A DNA stretch of 64,000 nucleotides from Cryptomeria japonica (GCF_030272615.1 NC_081406.1:403138939-403202938), one strand, 5' to 3'; positions 20,791 through 33,945 are shown, counted from the first letter of the stretch. The notes: generated by a model not told the origin, from the letters alone. Translations and numbers: made by a program.

Positions 20791-23748
20791 TGATTTTTGC
20801 TATCTCTTGAATTTATATATATATATAGCAGTTTGTTTTGTTATCAATTGAATAAATCATAGTAGCTTTCATTTACAATATGTTGTGCATTATTATGAAA
20901 TCAAATCAAAGAAAAATTTAACATACAAACCAATGCAAACTATAAACCATACAAACCTGCTCAGATATTATCTTGCTCAGATAGTATTGTTTGTCAAAAT
21001 AACTTAGTGAGAAAATAGTGAAAAATTTTGGTTACAAAAATCAGTGGGGATAGTGTAGTATAGTAATCTAAAGCATGTTTATAGGCCTATAGCTGATTTT
21101 TTTCACTCATGTGATGATAATTGGTGAAATTATTGAACTTGTAGTCTAGCCCCATGGTTGAATGGTAGTCCATGTTGGCTGTGTTGGTTGAAAATTTTGT
21201 ACACCTGCGGAATGTGCAAATTGTGGTTTTAGCCATAGTGTGTGAGTATGATACTCTCCCAATTTAGGGAAGGCTCCCCCAATCTACAAACTAAACTAAT
21301 CTAATATTGGTGAGACAATAGTCTTTCTTCTTCTTTCAAGAAAAACTATATCCCTTTCTCTTCACAGAAAAGTAATAGCAATTGGAAATAAATAAAAGCA
21401 AATTTAGAAATGAGACTTTTTTTGTACGATTTGGAACATAAAGGGAAGCAAAGTTTCCATGAAAGCACAAAGACCTCCATCACTTCCCCAGGATGGGAAA
21501 ACAAAAAGAAAGCTGAAAGTCTTCAACTATCTATTCTCTTATCAACCTTTTTAGATGATTTTCTGCTAACTTAGCACAATATGTAGCAGCTCAAAGTCTA
21601 ATTACATGATGCACTTCACCTTACATGCACAAGTCTTAAAAATAGAAGCAGCACAAAGTCTACAAGCTATCTTCCCACTTGAGCTTTCCATACTAGCTTC
21701 AAATATGATAAGCAACTTAAAGTCTGCAAGACCAAATCTGAAAACCAAACATATAACTCTAAATACAATTAGCAGCTCAAAGTCTACAAGATTGAATTTA
21801 AATCCCTCTTGAACAATAGAACAAAACTCACAATCAACTCCAAAAAATGTCGTCACATAGCAACCTGAATTGGTACAAAGTCTCAACACAACCTGCCTCT
21901 TTTATTGAAAGCAATTTGATTTACATCTAAGCTCAAAGACTTAGAGTGCACATACAAACTGGCAGAATTTTGTTGCATTGCCAAAAAATATCAATTACAA
22001 TAGACCCCCTCAAGTATTTATAGGAGAAGAGCCTTGAGAAAAAGGTGAGAGTATCCTAACTAACTAGAGAAATTCTCTCAACCACCATGACTTATTCCAA
22101 CTACAGTCCTAATCTAACTCAACTTGTAGTTGCCTTACATGTAATTACAAAGTGCAAGTGAAAGTAACACTTGCAATTACAAAACTTGTTTTTACATGTA
22201 ATTTGTCAACAAGATTACAAATACACAATTGAAACTATTCTATGTGTCCGAAGAGATGACTCTAACTACATTACCACAGTTATAATCTCGTTTTGAAAAC
22301 CCGAAGACAAGTAAATAGGAAAAATGAAAGAGGGGAAAATCTTGCACATTTACAACTTGCATTCAATGAACCTTGCTTGAAGAATGCCCTAGACCAAAAC
22401 AAATGAGCTTGGGAAGAACATAAATGCTCTTTAAATAGATAAGGAAGCCACCACATTATGATTGCAATTAGCACACAAAATCGGTTTTGCCTTTAAACCC
22501 TTCCACAAAAAATGGCTATGAAAGAGAAAAAGATTTGACTTCAAACACTCATTAACGGAGGATGTGCAAGATGTGTTTGCAATGTGGCAAGAAGGGCGAA
22601 TCTCATGCTTCAAGACGTGGTAAGAACCTTCAAAAACGCCTAACTTGTTTCATAAAACCATTTTTGCTGATAAACGTGGCAACAAGCAACGATTCCTAAC
22701 ATCATAGAATGAATGTGGAACGGATTTAGAGGAAGAATGCCACCAAAGTCGGATTTGTGGGAGCATAAATGCAGGTTGGGTTCTTTCTTTCAAACTACAA
22801 GCAAATGTGCCCTCCAAAGATGCAATCGGGTTTTGAAACCTCTTTACAAATTTTAAATTGCATTACATTTCCTTCACTTGAAATTTTTTTGGTTTCTAGG
22901 GAAGAAGAGCACAAAAATAATGAACAAAATGGCTTGCAATGGGAAAATAAAAAATTAAAAGGAATAAAAACATAAAAACTTGTAATAGGGAAATAAAATT
23001 CCCATTACAACTAAAAACATAAAAGACTTAAAAACTTAAAAAGACTTATAATAGGGAATCCCTATTACAACTTAAAAACACAGAGTAAGAAGTTTTATGA
23101 GAACTTACAAGTTGTCATTAAACTTGTATTTTTAATTTAACTTGTAATTTGTCTAAAAAGTTCATACAAACAACTAAAAAGAAAAAAAGGGGAAAGGGGA
23201 AATAAAAAGAAGTTACAAGTTACAAGTCTTTTATAAAGTTTACTTGTAATTGCTAGAAAAAACCCCTACAACACTAAAACATAAAGGAAACCTTAAGTTT
23301 GCAAAGGAAATAAAATTTTCCAATTGTAGTCCAGAGTAGTCCAGAGAATAAAATCCAATCTTATAGGAAAAACATAGCAAACGAACTTGAAACGCAGATC
23401 GAGGATGAACCAAAGATCAGTCCAGTTCATAAAGAAGAATTTTTTTTTGCCTCGGGAAGCATGTCTTAAAGTAAATTTTTCATTTTTGAACAGATTTTTT
23501 AAAAGGATTGTCCAATTTTGTGAATGCAAAAATACAGACAACATGCTGGATTGGAGGTTCTTGAAGATTTTCACTATTGTCTTAAATTGCAGACCTGTAG
23601 TAGCAACTTTGGTGAAGCTAGAGGGCTAATAGTGAAATCTTTTGGTGGTTTCAGACCTATCTATTTGGTTCGAAAAGCAACACATTGTTGTAGTTGGGAG
23701 ATAACCTTGGAGTGTGGTGGTGAGTTTGATGTTTAAAAAAGCAAATCG
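20791..23748. other. Gene-free stretch with short repeats
   Basis: About 3 kb without a convincing coding frame. Visible features: a (TA)n run near 20,816; spaced copies of AGCAGCTCAAAGTCTACAAG-like phrases near 21,585, 21,645, 21,715 and 21,775; a possible minus-strand TATA (CTATAAATACTTG) near 22,015; and TTGTAAT...ATTACAA hairpins near 22,980-23,070. This composition suggests an old LTR, but I found no ends. Confidence 0.4.
22980..23075. repeat. Two TTGTAATAGGGA hairpins
   Basis: TTGTAATAGGGAA at 22,980-22,992 is followed 6 bp later by TTCCCATTACAA (22,999-23,010). A second stem, TTATAATAGGGA followed by TCCCTATTACAA, lies near 23,045-23,075. Each forms a near-perfect stem with a tiny loop. 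Confidence 0.6.
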
Positions 23749-23756
23749 TTCTATAC

Positions 23757-26700
23757 CAAGGTTGTAGGGAGTCATGCACCCAACCCCCTAGGACGCGTCT
23801 TTGAGACTAGGATGCGACTCCTGCACCCGAGATGTGATCGGGAACATTTCCACTCAAAGGACACACCTCGTTCACGTCTCCAAGTGTTTCCCTTTGCCTC
23901 CCCTTCAAACAACAAAAAAACACTAAGTCAGTGGTAAAAAAAAGGAAAAAATGCAGGCTAAAAAACCAAAACGTCGTCGCCAAGGAGGTAAAAATGCAAC
24001 AAAAGCAGAGGAAAACGTGATGAAAGAGGAAAATCACGTATGAGAACAACAAAAAACATACGTTGTGACTGGCATAAATCTGACCTAGGTTGGTTTCAAT
24101 TGGCATAAACCCTTTTTTTTAATTTTTTTTTTCATATTTCTTTGTGCTCACTTTTTTATTTTAACAACTTAACCTTTGCAATGCACACCTTTCATCACAT
24201 CAACTCTTAGGATGGAGCAAATTTCAGAATGGGAAAATAATAAACTCCTAACCTTTTAATCGATAGGGATAGTGTTGTATAATTTTGATACAAGGAGTGC
24301 CATTACAAAGCTCAACTTTCAGCAAAGGAAAGATTAACAATTTAACATTTAGCCAATATAATTATTAGTGACATTGTAAACAAGAATCAACAAGCTGATC
24401 AAACCGAAGAGGGAATCTCACGTCCTGTTGTAGGAATGCATGCAATAATAAGAATAAATTATTTTAATTTAAATTTAATATTGATAGTCCTAGAAACTAG
24501 TGAACATTGAAAACTGGAAAAATGAAATTTTTATGAGTCTGACAATTGATAGAGTATTGTGTCAACTGTCATACTCGTAATCATAGACTGATATATATTC
24601 CAAGGCATAATTTCATAACAAATCTAATTATTTTTAATTTTTCCATGTGGAATGTTGGGTGGAGGATAGCAAGGCTTGTACCCACTATGGAAGTATGTTG
24701 ACCATGTTCGGGGATGAAAGGTTCAGGTTGAACAACCACTATCAAATGTAAACTTTGTGCAATGGCATGGCAATGTACCTACACAAGGGTGAAGGGTCAT
24801 TTCCTTCACCAACCTAGAAAAGGTGTTTATCCTTGTCTAAATGAGTCAAGACGATATGATGCTATGAAGTATTCAGAAAGGGCTGATGGGAAAGTTGCTA
24901 AGCGAAGCTCTCATGCTTCAACGACAGGGGCAACTATTGTAGACCAAAGTCATGATAGAATCAGAGGTGGATGTGACTTCTAGAGACTTAACAACAGAAC
25001 ATGCTCACAAAAGACCACATTGGCAGCTCAAACCCCATTGGAATATTGTTTGATGTGCAAGATCGAGAAGCAATTGATGTAGCAATTGCACAATTCTTTT
25101 ATACAAATGGAATACCATTTAATCTTTGCTCGCTCACCTTTCTATGGAGAGATGGTCCAAGCTATCAATAATGCACCACTTGGGTGTGAAAAGCTTGGCA
25201 TTACTCTAATCGATAAGGAGAAAAATAAATTAGAGGAACAAACTACACCATTGAAAAGAGTGTGGGCTACAGAAGGATGTAGTATTGTAATCAGTGGGTG
25301 GATAGATGCTAGGGATTGTCCACTACTTAATATAATGGTAACATGTAGCAAATGACCTTATTTTTTGAAGGCAATAGATTGTTCAAGGCAAGAAAAAAAT
25401 GCAGAATTTCTATACAACGAGTTATGTGACGACATTGAGGAGGTGGGGCAACACATGTAGTCCAAGTTGTTACTGATGTTGCCCCTGTTTGTAAAGCAAT
25501 AGGCATGTTGGTGCAAAAAAGGTGCAAGCATATATTTTGGACACCATGTTGTGTGCATTTGTTGAATAATGCACTAAAGATATTGGTAAGTTCCATTGGA
25601 TTTTAAATCTCATAGAGAAGGGAAGAAAAGTACAAATGTTCACATGTAACCATCACTACACACAAGCCATATATTGCAAATTTGCCAAGGTGAAACTTGT
25701 TAAACCCGTTGATACACATTTTGCTTCTTACTTTATTTTTCTTGACTGCCTTTGTGAAGTCAAAGGAGCTTTGTGTTCCACTGTTGTTATGCATGGGCAG
25801 CTCAGAGATAATCTACATCAAATATTGTAGTTGAGGTGAAAGGTATGGTCCTTGATGACCATTTTTGGGTTGATGTTAAGTTTGTTGTGGACTTTATTAA
25901 GCCCATATGTGAGGTGATCAGATTTGCAGATTTAGACAAGGAATGTTTGGGAGAGGTTTATGAAGCAATGGATTCCATGTGTGAAGGAGTCAAGAAGATA
26001 ACAGATGCAAAAGATATTTCCATATACCCTTTGATAGGGGAAAAGTTACAAGGAAGATTGAACAAACTTAACACACCTAATCCTAAATGGTATGATATAA
26101 AAGTGACCAATAAGAGGGCTCCACATCATAATAGAGAGGTAATGAACGGATTTTTGGCTGCAATTAAAAAGATTTATGGCCGAGGCGAGGATCCTTCAAT
26201 TTTGAGGAGTCAATGGAATGAGTTTTCATGTGGGTAAGGTGATTTGCTTTCGTGAAAGCTTTATATGATATGAAAGTAAAGAAAGACCCTATAGAGTGGT
26301 GGTGGAACCATGGAGGTGAAACCCCTAAATTGCAATCATTTGCAATACGATTGCTCTCACAAGTAGCCAACTCTTCATCTTGTGAGAGAAATTGGAGTAC
26401 TTATGGGTTCATTCATTCACTAAAGAGGAAACGATGAGGATCAAAGAAAGTAGAGAACCTGGTGTACATTCATAGCTCAGTTCTTCTCTCTCATGTAGAT
26501 CTTGGATACAAGGAGGGTCCTTCAGCAAAATGGGATTAAATTTCACCCAATGGAGAAGTTGTAGCCATTGTGGATGAAGTCGTTGAAGCAGATGGAATAT
26601 GATTTATCTCTTGTTATTCAAAGCAACCTAAGTTTGAGAGCGACGACTATTTGGAGAGCATCATAGCTGAGGACCTTGATATGGATAATCATGGTGTAGA

Positions 26701-27057
26701 AGTGCAGATGATAAATTTAAGATTTCTGATTTTTGTTTTCATTTTTTTGTTTGAGTATCAGCTTGTTGCTTACCAAGCTAATTTCAATATGTAATTAGTT
26801 TGAAACTTTGACACAATGATTGTATGAGATTTTGATTTGACTCTTCACATTTGTCTACTTAAACTTCAAAGTTAATGGTAATTCTTGTTTTGAAAGTTCA
26901 ATGTTATTATATTTTCAGATTTTCTATAGATTATAAAATTATATTAAAAAAAATTGGCGTCTCCAAGTACCCCGTCTCCTATTTTGACAAAATAGCCATA
27001 TCGGTACTAGTACTAGTCTCCGGAGTCTCCAAGTACCTTTGTCTCAATGCAACCTTG
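23757..27057 (+). mobile_element. hAT transposon hAT-3, both ends found
   Basis: A 3,301-bp element with 8-bp target duplications TTCTATAC at 23,749-23,756 and 27,058-27,065. Terminal inverted repeats: left CAAGGTTGTA, right (reverse complement) CAAGGTTGCA, fitting the hAT start consensus YARNG. The terminal 130 bp on each side are GC-rich with repeated GTCTCC/GGAGTC words (left: GGACGCGTCTTTGAGAC, ATGCGACTCC; right: GTCTCCAAGTACC twice). It encodes a broken transposase in the plus direction. Confidence 0.92.
24660..26720 (+). pseudogene. hAT-3 transposase, degenerate
   Basis: Blocks in order on the plus strand: a BED-type finger near 24,680-24,830 (KCKLCAMAWQC, then HFLHQP and YPC); RSPFYGEMVQAIN and GCSIVISGWIDARDCPLL (25,140-25,350), where the usual DGW aspartate is replaced by S; HVVQVVTDVAPVCKAIG (25,450-25,500), with the second aspartate kept; a linker at 25,836-26,237 (KPICEVIRFADLDKECLGEVYEAMD); and the hATC block WWWNHGGETPKLQSFAIRLLSQVANSSSCERNWSTYGF (26,290-26,430, read here in two parts). 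Frameshifts and stops separate most blocks. Loss of one catalytic residue plus the breaks make it inactive. Confidence 0.85.
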
Positions 27058-27414
27058 TTCTATACTAATTGCTACAACAGTATTGATCTTAGTCTTCCAT
27101 CCATTTGACATACTCTTGATAAACATTGTTCAGTGTTTCAATGTACTGATAATTGAAAATGCTAGGTGTTTATTTCCTAGTAAATCTGTTGCACAATAGT
27201 GTAGGATTTTCGAGGAACAATATGTGAGATTTCAATGACAGACTTATCCTAATTTCATGCTCATTACTTGACTCTTGAAGTATTTCACATTTGGCAAACA
27301 ATTTAAAAAAAAATTAAAAAGATTAGGGGATATTCTTACATATTTGTATTATTAAACCTCCCCATTGTTTCCTCCCTTGTTCTGGTGGCCATTATTACCT
27401 CCATTAATTTTAAT

Positions 27415-27723
27415 TTAATTCATGTTATCCATCATCAGGGTCATCAGTTGTACTAATTGCTGCTTTGCCCTTGCAAGATCATTCAAAGTTTGCAAGGTAC
27501 TACCCTTATTGTTCTCTCTTTTGTTTCCCATATTACTTGTAGCTCCTTCACCAAACAAATTTGCAATAGAAACTTCCTCTTCAATATCGAGTTGCTTTAG
27601 TAGATCACTGGGTCTTCTTCTAGAATAATATTTGTGAGAACTACTTGGTAGCATAAGAAGATTTTGCTGACAAGAAGTGCCTCAAATTCCCACAAGCTGG
27701 CAGGATACTTTGCTCTGATACCA
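27415..27723 (-). pseudogene. LTR-element PBS and start of gag-like frame
   Basis: On the minus strand, TGGTATCAGAGCAAAG (27,708-27,723) matches the initiator-Met tRNA primer-binding site used by plant LTR elements. A 79-codon frame follows (27,654-27,415: SDLLKQLDIEEEVSIANLF and LNDLARAKQQLVQLM). It could be the N-terminal part of a Gag, but no conserved Gag motif is visible. The matching LTR should lie immediately above 27,724, ending CTTATAG. Confidence 0.4.
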
Positions 27724-27944
27724 CTATAAGAGGGGACCGGATTTTAAAACCAATTTTTTGCAATTTTCCATAGTTTTAATACCCAAAGCTTTCATCAAAC
27801 AATTTGCATCAGGCTGTTCTAAGAGAGTTTTACAACTTGTTTTGATGAAATATGTAAATAGTTTTCATAACATTAATTCCACAATTTCAAATATTGATAT
27901 CAACTACAATACACAAAATTATTGTTGAAGTTAAACTGATACCA

Positions 27945-28292
27945 TGTTGAAGTTTGCAATACAAGCACCTACAAGATCAAACGGCAAACAAGAACACCTT
28001 CCACAAGAGAGAAATGCACGAATGAATGCTATATCACTCAAAAGCAAAGAATACAGAGTTACAATAGCACAATGAGGTGCTTATAAAGAAAGCATAGAGC
28101 TGAATTTAGGAGAACTAAATTGCAAGCATGAGGAGCTAAATAAAGCTCAACTCTAGCTAACTAGATGAATAGAAGCTAAACTACGTGCACAACTAGCACA
28201 ACTAAAATAAGCACTCCTAAGTTAACTTAAGCAACAAAGCAAAAATGCATTACTAGCTGTTAAAAACAATTAATAGCTAAAATGCTCTAAGA
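27945..28292 (-). repeat. LTR of element F
   Basis: A 348-bp minus-strand segment. At its start is a polypurine tract AATGGGGG (28,293-28,300) and at its end CAACA followed by TGGTATCAG (27,936-27,944). An internal TATA-like CTTTATAAGCACC lies near 28,080. PPT before and PBS-like sequence after are normally found on different LTRs of one element. Confidence 0.6.
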
Positions 28293-28722
28293 CCCCCATT
28301 AAGTGAAACTTAGGGCGAGTAGAAAAATTCTAAACTCATGAATGCAAAAATGGGTCCCGACAACAAAATGCATGATTAGGTACCCGTTTACAAACCAATG
28401 AAGTCTCTCTAAGAAGAGAAAAGGAGAAAAACCATGTGGCAAAAAACCCCTCTCTAAAAGCGAGAGATGCAATGCATGAAAAGAAACATGAACTGCTAAA
28501 AAAGGAATGGAGGACTAAGAAGCCTAAAAAAAAATAATGTCCCAAAAGAATAGGAACATGAAGAACATCCTCGAAGCACAAAGAAGCTGCAGACAATTGT
28601 AGAATGATAACTGCTATAGTGGTGAATGAAGAACCTCCTTTGAAACCAAGATGATGATCAGGATCAAGACAACAATTGACATGAATGCCTCCAACGACAC
28701 TACTCGAACAATCAAATGGCAA
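28293..28722 (-). mobile_element. 3' non-coding region of element F (Gag-PR lineage)
   Basis: The minus strand here parallels the 3' region of Copia-2 (50,500-50,791): GGGTTTTTTGCCACATGG against GGGTTTTTTCCCATTGGG, then TTTTTCTC..., GGGTACCTAA and a final G-run. A third representative is in element E (35,089-35,300). Coding sequence upstream of this part is not visible. Confidence 0.6.
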
Positions 28723-29200
28723 ACAAAGGTAAAATATCTGTCAGTCGAAGATATAGATGGCACATGAATCTGCACGAGTGACCCCAACGACACTACTCAA
28801 CCATGCAAGAGAAACCTATGAGTCGAAAATACAGGGTTTTGTCTTAGGGTTTGTAGTTGAATTTGCAGTCCAAACTGAAATTAAATGTATAAGATATGAA
28901 AATGAGCTCCTTCGTTCCTCTTTAATAACTTTTCAAAGAACTTTAGAAGAGTTATAATTTAAAATTCACCTTTACCTTTTGGCACCATAGAGTGACTCTA
29001 TTTATTTTGTGTTTTAACTTAACTACTTTATAACAAATAATTAAATAGGGTGAAAATTAATTAAATAAAGTCACCTGCAACAACTTATGACAACTTAATT
29101 TAATTAATTAAAATATTTCCTTATTTATTCCTTGAATTAACCAACAAGAATAAAATAGGCTAATGACATTTCCCCAAATGCCTTAGTTGAAGAAGGGGTC
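28723..29200. other. No gene; probably remains of E or another LTR
   Basis: AT-rich sequence to the left of Copia-1. The first few bases left of the Copia-1 target site (GACCC... on the minus strand) still resemble the E LTR, but similarity is lost after about 20 bp. A duplicated phrase CCAACGACACTACTC occurs near 28,690 and 28,788. Confidence 0.4.
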
Positions 29201-29205
29201 ATTGC

Positions 29206-29941
29206 TGTTGATTGTAACTAGGGGTATAGGGGTTTAGATTGCCTTAAGGCAACATCCGAATCGCCTTTAGGACTGGGTCCTACCCTAAACTAACGTGGCC
29301 CTATCTTAATTCACCATGCCACGCTAAATACACTCAAAATAATATTAGCGCCAAAATAACAAGGAGGCCGACTTACAAGGAGGCCGACTTAAAAGGAATA
29401 AAGATGCATATAAGTAAATGACAAATTGCAAGTCATTTCATCAAGTTTTAAACACATCAAAAGGCGATTTAGCTTTGCTGTGCGAACTTAAAGAAAAGTG
29501 CGAACTCATTCAGCTTGGTGCGAAATTGTCCAAAGGGACATAGTAGATTTTGATGCAAGACATTGAAGCATGCAAAGTCAGATCTGATATGTGAAGATCA
29601 GATTCGAGCTAAGTATTGTACTTACATTTTAGAGGAGAATATATAATCTGACCTGTGGGTCTTTCATGTTGGGTTTTTCCTCCTTGGAGGATTTCCCAGG
29701 GTATGCTTGTTTGTCTTCTGTTCTATTTCTGATTTATGTTGGTTTATTAAATATTGCAAATCTGATTACAATCTAGGGCACAACCTAATCTATATTGGTT
29801 TACTAAATATTGCAAATCTGATTACAATCTAGGGCACAATCTAATCTATATTGGCTTACTAAAATACTGCAAATCTGAATACAACCTAGGGCATAATCAA
29901 TTAGCTAAATCTGGTTAACATACCTAGGGTTTAAAATAACA
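29206..29941 (+). repeat. Copia-1 5' LTR
   Basis: 736 bp, TG...CA. Contains a duplicated phrase CAAGGAGGCCGACTTA (two copies in tandem near 29,360-29,392) and, near the 3' end, an ATTGCAAATCTGA-type phrase repeated three times. Confidence 0.95.
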
Positions 29942-29955
29942 TGGTATCAGAGCTC
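29942..29955 (+). other. Copia-1 primer-binding site
   Basis: TGGTATCAGAGCTC immediately after the LTR; complementary to the 3' end of initiator methionine tRNA. Confidence 0.9.
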
Positions 29956-30026
29956 TAGGTGTCTCTAACTTCTGATTTTAGCAAATCGATTGTTGCATAT
30001 AGCTGTTGTTTGTGTTCAGATTAAAG

Positions 30027-33000
30027 ATGTCAAGTTTGAAGGCTGAAGATAGGCTTGAGGGAGCAATTGATTTTGCTGCTTGGAAAGTTCGTATTTTGTC
30101 GATCCTTGAAGAAAATGACCTACTGAAATTTGTAGAAGAAGAAAGTCTGTCTCCTCCAGAAGATGCTGAAGAGCTGAAACTGTTCAATAAAGATTCCCTC
30201 AAGGCTAGAGGGATCATAATTGAGTCCATCAAGAACCATCTTGTCACTGTCATATCAAAGTTCACATCTACCAGAGAAATGATCAAACACTTGGAAGGGA
30301 TCTATGAAGTCAACAATCTTAGCAGAGCTCTTGCCCTAAGACAACAACTTCTTCACATGAAAATGAAAGAAGAAGACTCAATCATAGCCTACTTCATGAA
30401 GATCAATGAACTAAAGGACAAGCTAAGCACTCTTGATCGCCAAATCTCAGATAAAGACCTTGTTATGATTGCATTAAATGGTCTACCAGATGAATGGGAA
30501 CCATTCATTCGTAGCATTGGTGGAAGAGCCGATCGTCCCAACTTTGAGTGTCTTCAATATGATTGCATCGAAGAGGAATCTCGAATTGAGGTAAGAGGAA
30601 AATTCAAGAACTCTCTCAAAGATAATCATGTTCTCTTATCTAAATTTAGGAAAGGTGGTCATTGGAAGAAAGAAAAGAGAAACAAAGATTTTAGATCCTC
30701 CTCCTATGATCCAAGGAAAAAGCCAAGAGATTCCTCTCGCATTCATTGCTTCAGATGTGATAAGTATGGTCACTATGCCAGAGATTGTCAAAATGACCCA
30801 AAGGAAAGGGAAGCTAACTTAAATGAAGTTGCCGAACAAAGTGAAGACTACCTTCTTATCTCTGCTCTTTCCAGCAATGTTCCTACGGACAGCAATACGT
30901 GGATACTTGACAGTGGTGCCTCCAGACACATCTCAGGATTTCGTGAGCATCTCTCAGATCTGATTGAAAAAGACACCAATCTTCATGTAGTAATCGGTGA
31001 TGATGCTCGATACTCGATAAAAGGTTCTGGTTCTACCTCTTTAAAACTAGATTCTGGTATTTCCTTACAACTCTGTGATATTCTATTTGTACCTGGTATT
31101 AAAAGAAATCTTATTTCCATTTCTGCTTTAAAAGATAAGGGTTTGCAAATAGCATTTTCTGAAGGGAAAGTACTCGCTTGGTCTAAGAAATCTAACTTCA
31201 AATATGCTCGTATTATTGGAAATAGATGTGATAGTTTATATAAGCTTGCAGCTAATCCAATTCAAGCTCTCATTCATGAGACCCCTGAATCATGCGAGCT
31301 ATGGCATAGAAGATTGGGTCATCTTCACTTTCAAGCTCTTCCCACTCTCGGTGAAATGGTCAAAGGTATGCCTAATCTCAGTTTATCTCATGATGATGCT
31401 TGTAAAGGTTGTGCAATGGGTAAGAATGTAAAGAATCCCTTTCGTAAAAGCGATAGTAGGGCTAAAGAAAGGTTAGAGCTTATTCATTCAGATTTATGTG
31501 GTCCTACGTCAGTAGCATCTCCTAGCGGTTTCCTATATTATGTTATCTTCATAGATGATTTCTCTAGGAAAACATGGATCTATTTTCTTAAAACTAAAGA
31601 GTCCGAAGAAGTCCTAAACAGATTTAAAGAATTCAAAGCCTTAGTTGAAAATACTACAGGAAATCGAATTAAATGTTTGAGGTCTGACAATGGAGGTGAA
31701 TACACCTCAGGTAGTTTCTATGACTTTTGTGTTAAAGCAGGAATTAAGAGGGAGTTCTGTGTTCCCTACAACCCTTAGCAAAATGGAGTTGCTGAAAGAA
31801 AGAACAGGACCATTGTTGAAGCTGCAAAAGCCATGATACATGATCAGGACTTGCAACCTTTCCTATGGGCAGAAGCATCCAAGACCGCAGTTTATATTTA
31901 GAATAGATGTCCTCATCAAGTCCTAAAGAATGTGACACCTGAAGAAGCCTTTTCAGGAATCAAACCAGACATCAATCACCTAAGGATATTTGGAAGCCCT
32001 GTGTATGTTCATGTGCCTAAAGAAAAACGAACCAAGCTGGATCCATCTGGAAAGAAAGGCATCCTAGTAGGATACAACGAATCTTCCAAAGCCTTCAGGA
32101 TCTACATCTCAGGTCAAAGGTATGTTGAGGAGGAGTCTACTGATCTTCCAGATCAAGAAGTTTAGAATGACTCATCATAACCCATGCAATCTATCGATAT
32201 ACCTCAGGATATTGTGGTCTGCAAGAAGAGACCACTTTGGGTTAGAAATACAATTCAAAATGCTGAAGGGTTTGCTGCTCCCAGAGGAACCTTCAGAAAT
32301 AGCAAGAGTGTCCAAAATCACGCCAACTACATTTCTGTGATGTGCAATATAATTGAGTCTGAACCCCACAATATCGGAGAAGCTATGTCCCATCATGCTT
32401 GGAAATTAGCCATGGATGAAGAGTATGGGTCTATCATCAAGAATGATGTCTGGGACATCGTACCCAGACCCAAAGGTAAGTCTGTCGTTTCCTCTAAATG
32501 GTTGTTTAAAATTAAACATAATGCTGATGGTAGTATTGAAAAATATAAAGCTAGGTTTGTAGCTCGTGGTTTTTCTCAAAAGGAAGGAATAGATTATGAA
32601 GAAACCTTTGCCCCTGTTGCTAGATATACCTCTATTAGATCTGTAATAGCTATTGCTGCAGCCAAAGGTTGGGAGCTGCATCAAATGGACGTTAAGATAG
32701 CCTTCCTTAATGGTGTCATTGAGGAGGAAGTCTATATTGAGCAACCAGAAGGTTATGTAATCCATAAAAGAGACTCTCATGTTTGCAGGTTGAAGAAAGC
32801 CTTATATGGACTCAAACAGGCTCCTCGCGCTTGGTATGAAAGAATTGATAAGTGCTTACTAACTTTAGGGTTTTCCAAGAATGATGCTGATGCTAACATT
32901 TACTTGAAAATTTATAATGATGAGATGCTTATTTTAGTTTTGTATGTAGATGATTTATTTCTCACGGGTGAAAATAAATTAATCATAAGATGTAAAAAGG

Positions 33001-33923
33001 AATTAGCCTCAGAATTTGAAATGAAGGATTTAGGTCTATTGCACTACTTCTTAGGGTTAGAAGTATGGCAAAGAGCTAATGAAATCTTTCTAAGTCAGGG
33101 AAAATACACTATTGACATTTTGAAAAGATTTAGAATGATAGATTGTAAACCTATGCGTACTCCTATGGAATCTAACTTAAAGAAGTTAAGTGTTTCTGTA
33201 GCTAACTCAGATTTTGCAGATCCCTCAGAGTACAGGCAGTTGATTGGCTCCTTGATGTACCTAGTCAATACTAGGCCAGATATCTGTTATGCTGTGAATG
33301 CTCTCAGTTAGTTCATGAGCTCACCTAAACATGTTCACCTGGTTGCTGCCAAGCACATTCTAAGATACCTACGTGGCACGATTGGTTATGGGCTGAAGTA
33401 TTCACTTAATACCCCAATCCTCCTGAAAGGCTACTCAGATTCAGATTGGGCAGGAAGTGTCAAGGACAGGAAAAGCACTTCAGGCATCTGCTTCAACTTG
33501 GGCTCCGCAGTGATCTCTTGGGCATGCAGGAAGCAATCTTCGGTAGCATTAAGCACTGCAGAAGCTGAGTACATTGCCGCATCTATTGCATCCAGAGAAG
33601 CAATGTGGCTTCGTAAGCTCCTTGTTGGATTATTTGGTCAAGTCAATGATCCTACCACCATTCATTGTGATAATCAAAGCTGTATAAAGATGTCAATAAA
33701 TCCTGTATTTCATGATCGGTCCAAACATGTGGAAACACACTATCATTACATTCGGGATATGGTGCAGAGAGGCGCCATTCATCTAAAGTACATTAGCACA
33801 GATGAACAGATTGCTGACATCCTCACCAAACCCTTATCCAGAGTGAAGTTCGAGTACTTCAGAAATAGACTTGGTGTCATGGAAAACGGAACCCTGATTG
33901 AGAGGGAGCTTCAATCTCAGTGA
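30027..33923 (+). pseudogene. Copia-1 Gag-Pol polyprotein with five stops
   Basis: The start ATG at 30,027 gives MSSLKAEDRLEG. Domains in order: Gag (about 250 residues), zinc knuckle CFRCDKYGHYARDC (about 30,750), protease WILDSGASRH (30,900), pre-integrase ELWHRRLGHLHF with CKGCAMGK, integrase LIHSDLCGP, FIDDFSRKTW and DNGGEYTSG, RT with KARFVARGFSQKEG, QMDVKIAFLNG and LYVDDLF, then RNase H YSDSDWAGSVKDRKSTSG and ADILTKPLS. The whole reading stays in one frame. Stops: TAG at 31,776, 31,899, 32,163 and 33,309, TAA at 32,178. The TAGs at 31,776 and 33,309 fall where Copia proteins have Gln. No frameshift was found, so decay is by point mutation only. Confidence 0.95.
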
Positions 33924-33945
33924 CTATTGGTAGCACTTTGAATCA

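Noticed and set aside
21130-21165. tRNA-like phrase TAGCCCCATGGTTGAATGG
   Set aside because: No B box at the right distance, no cloverleaf and no flanking duplications.
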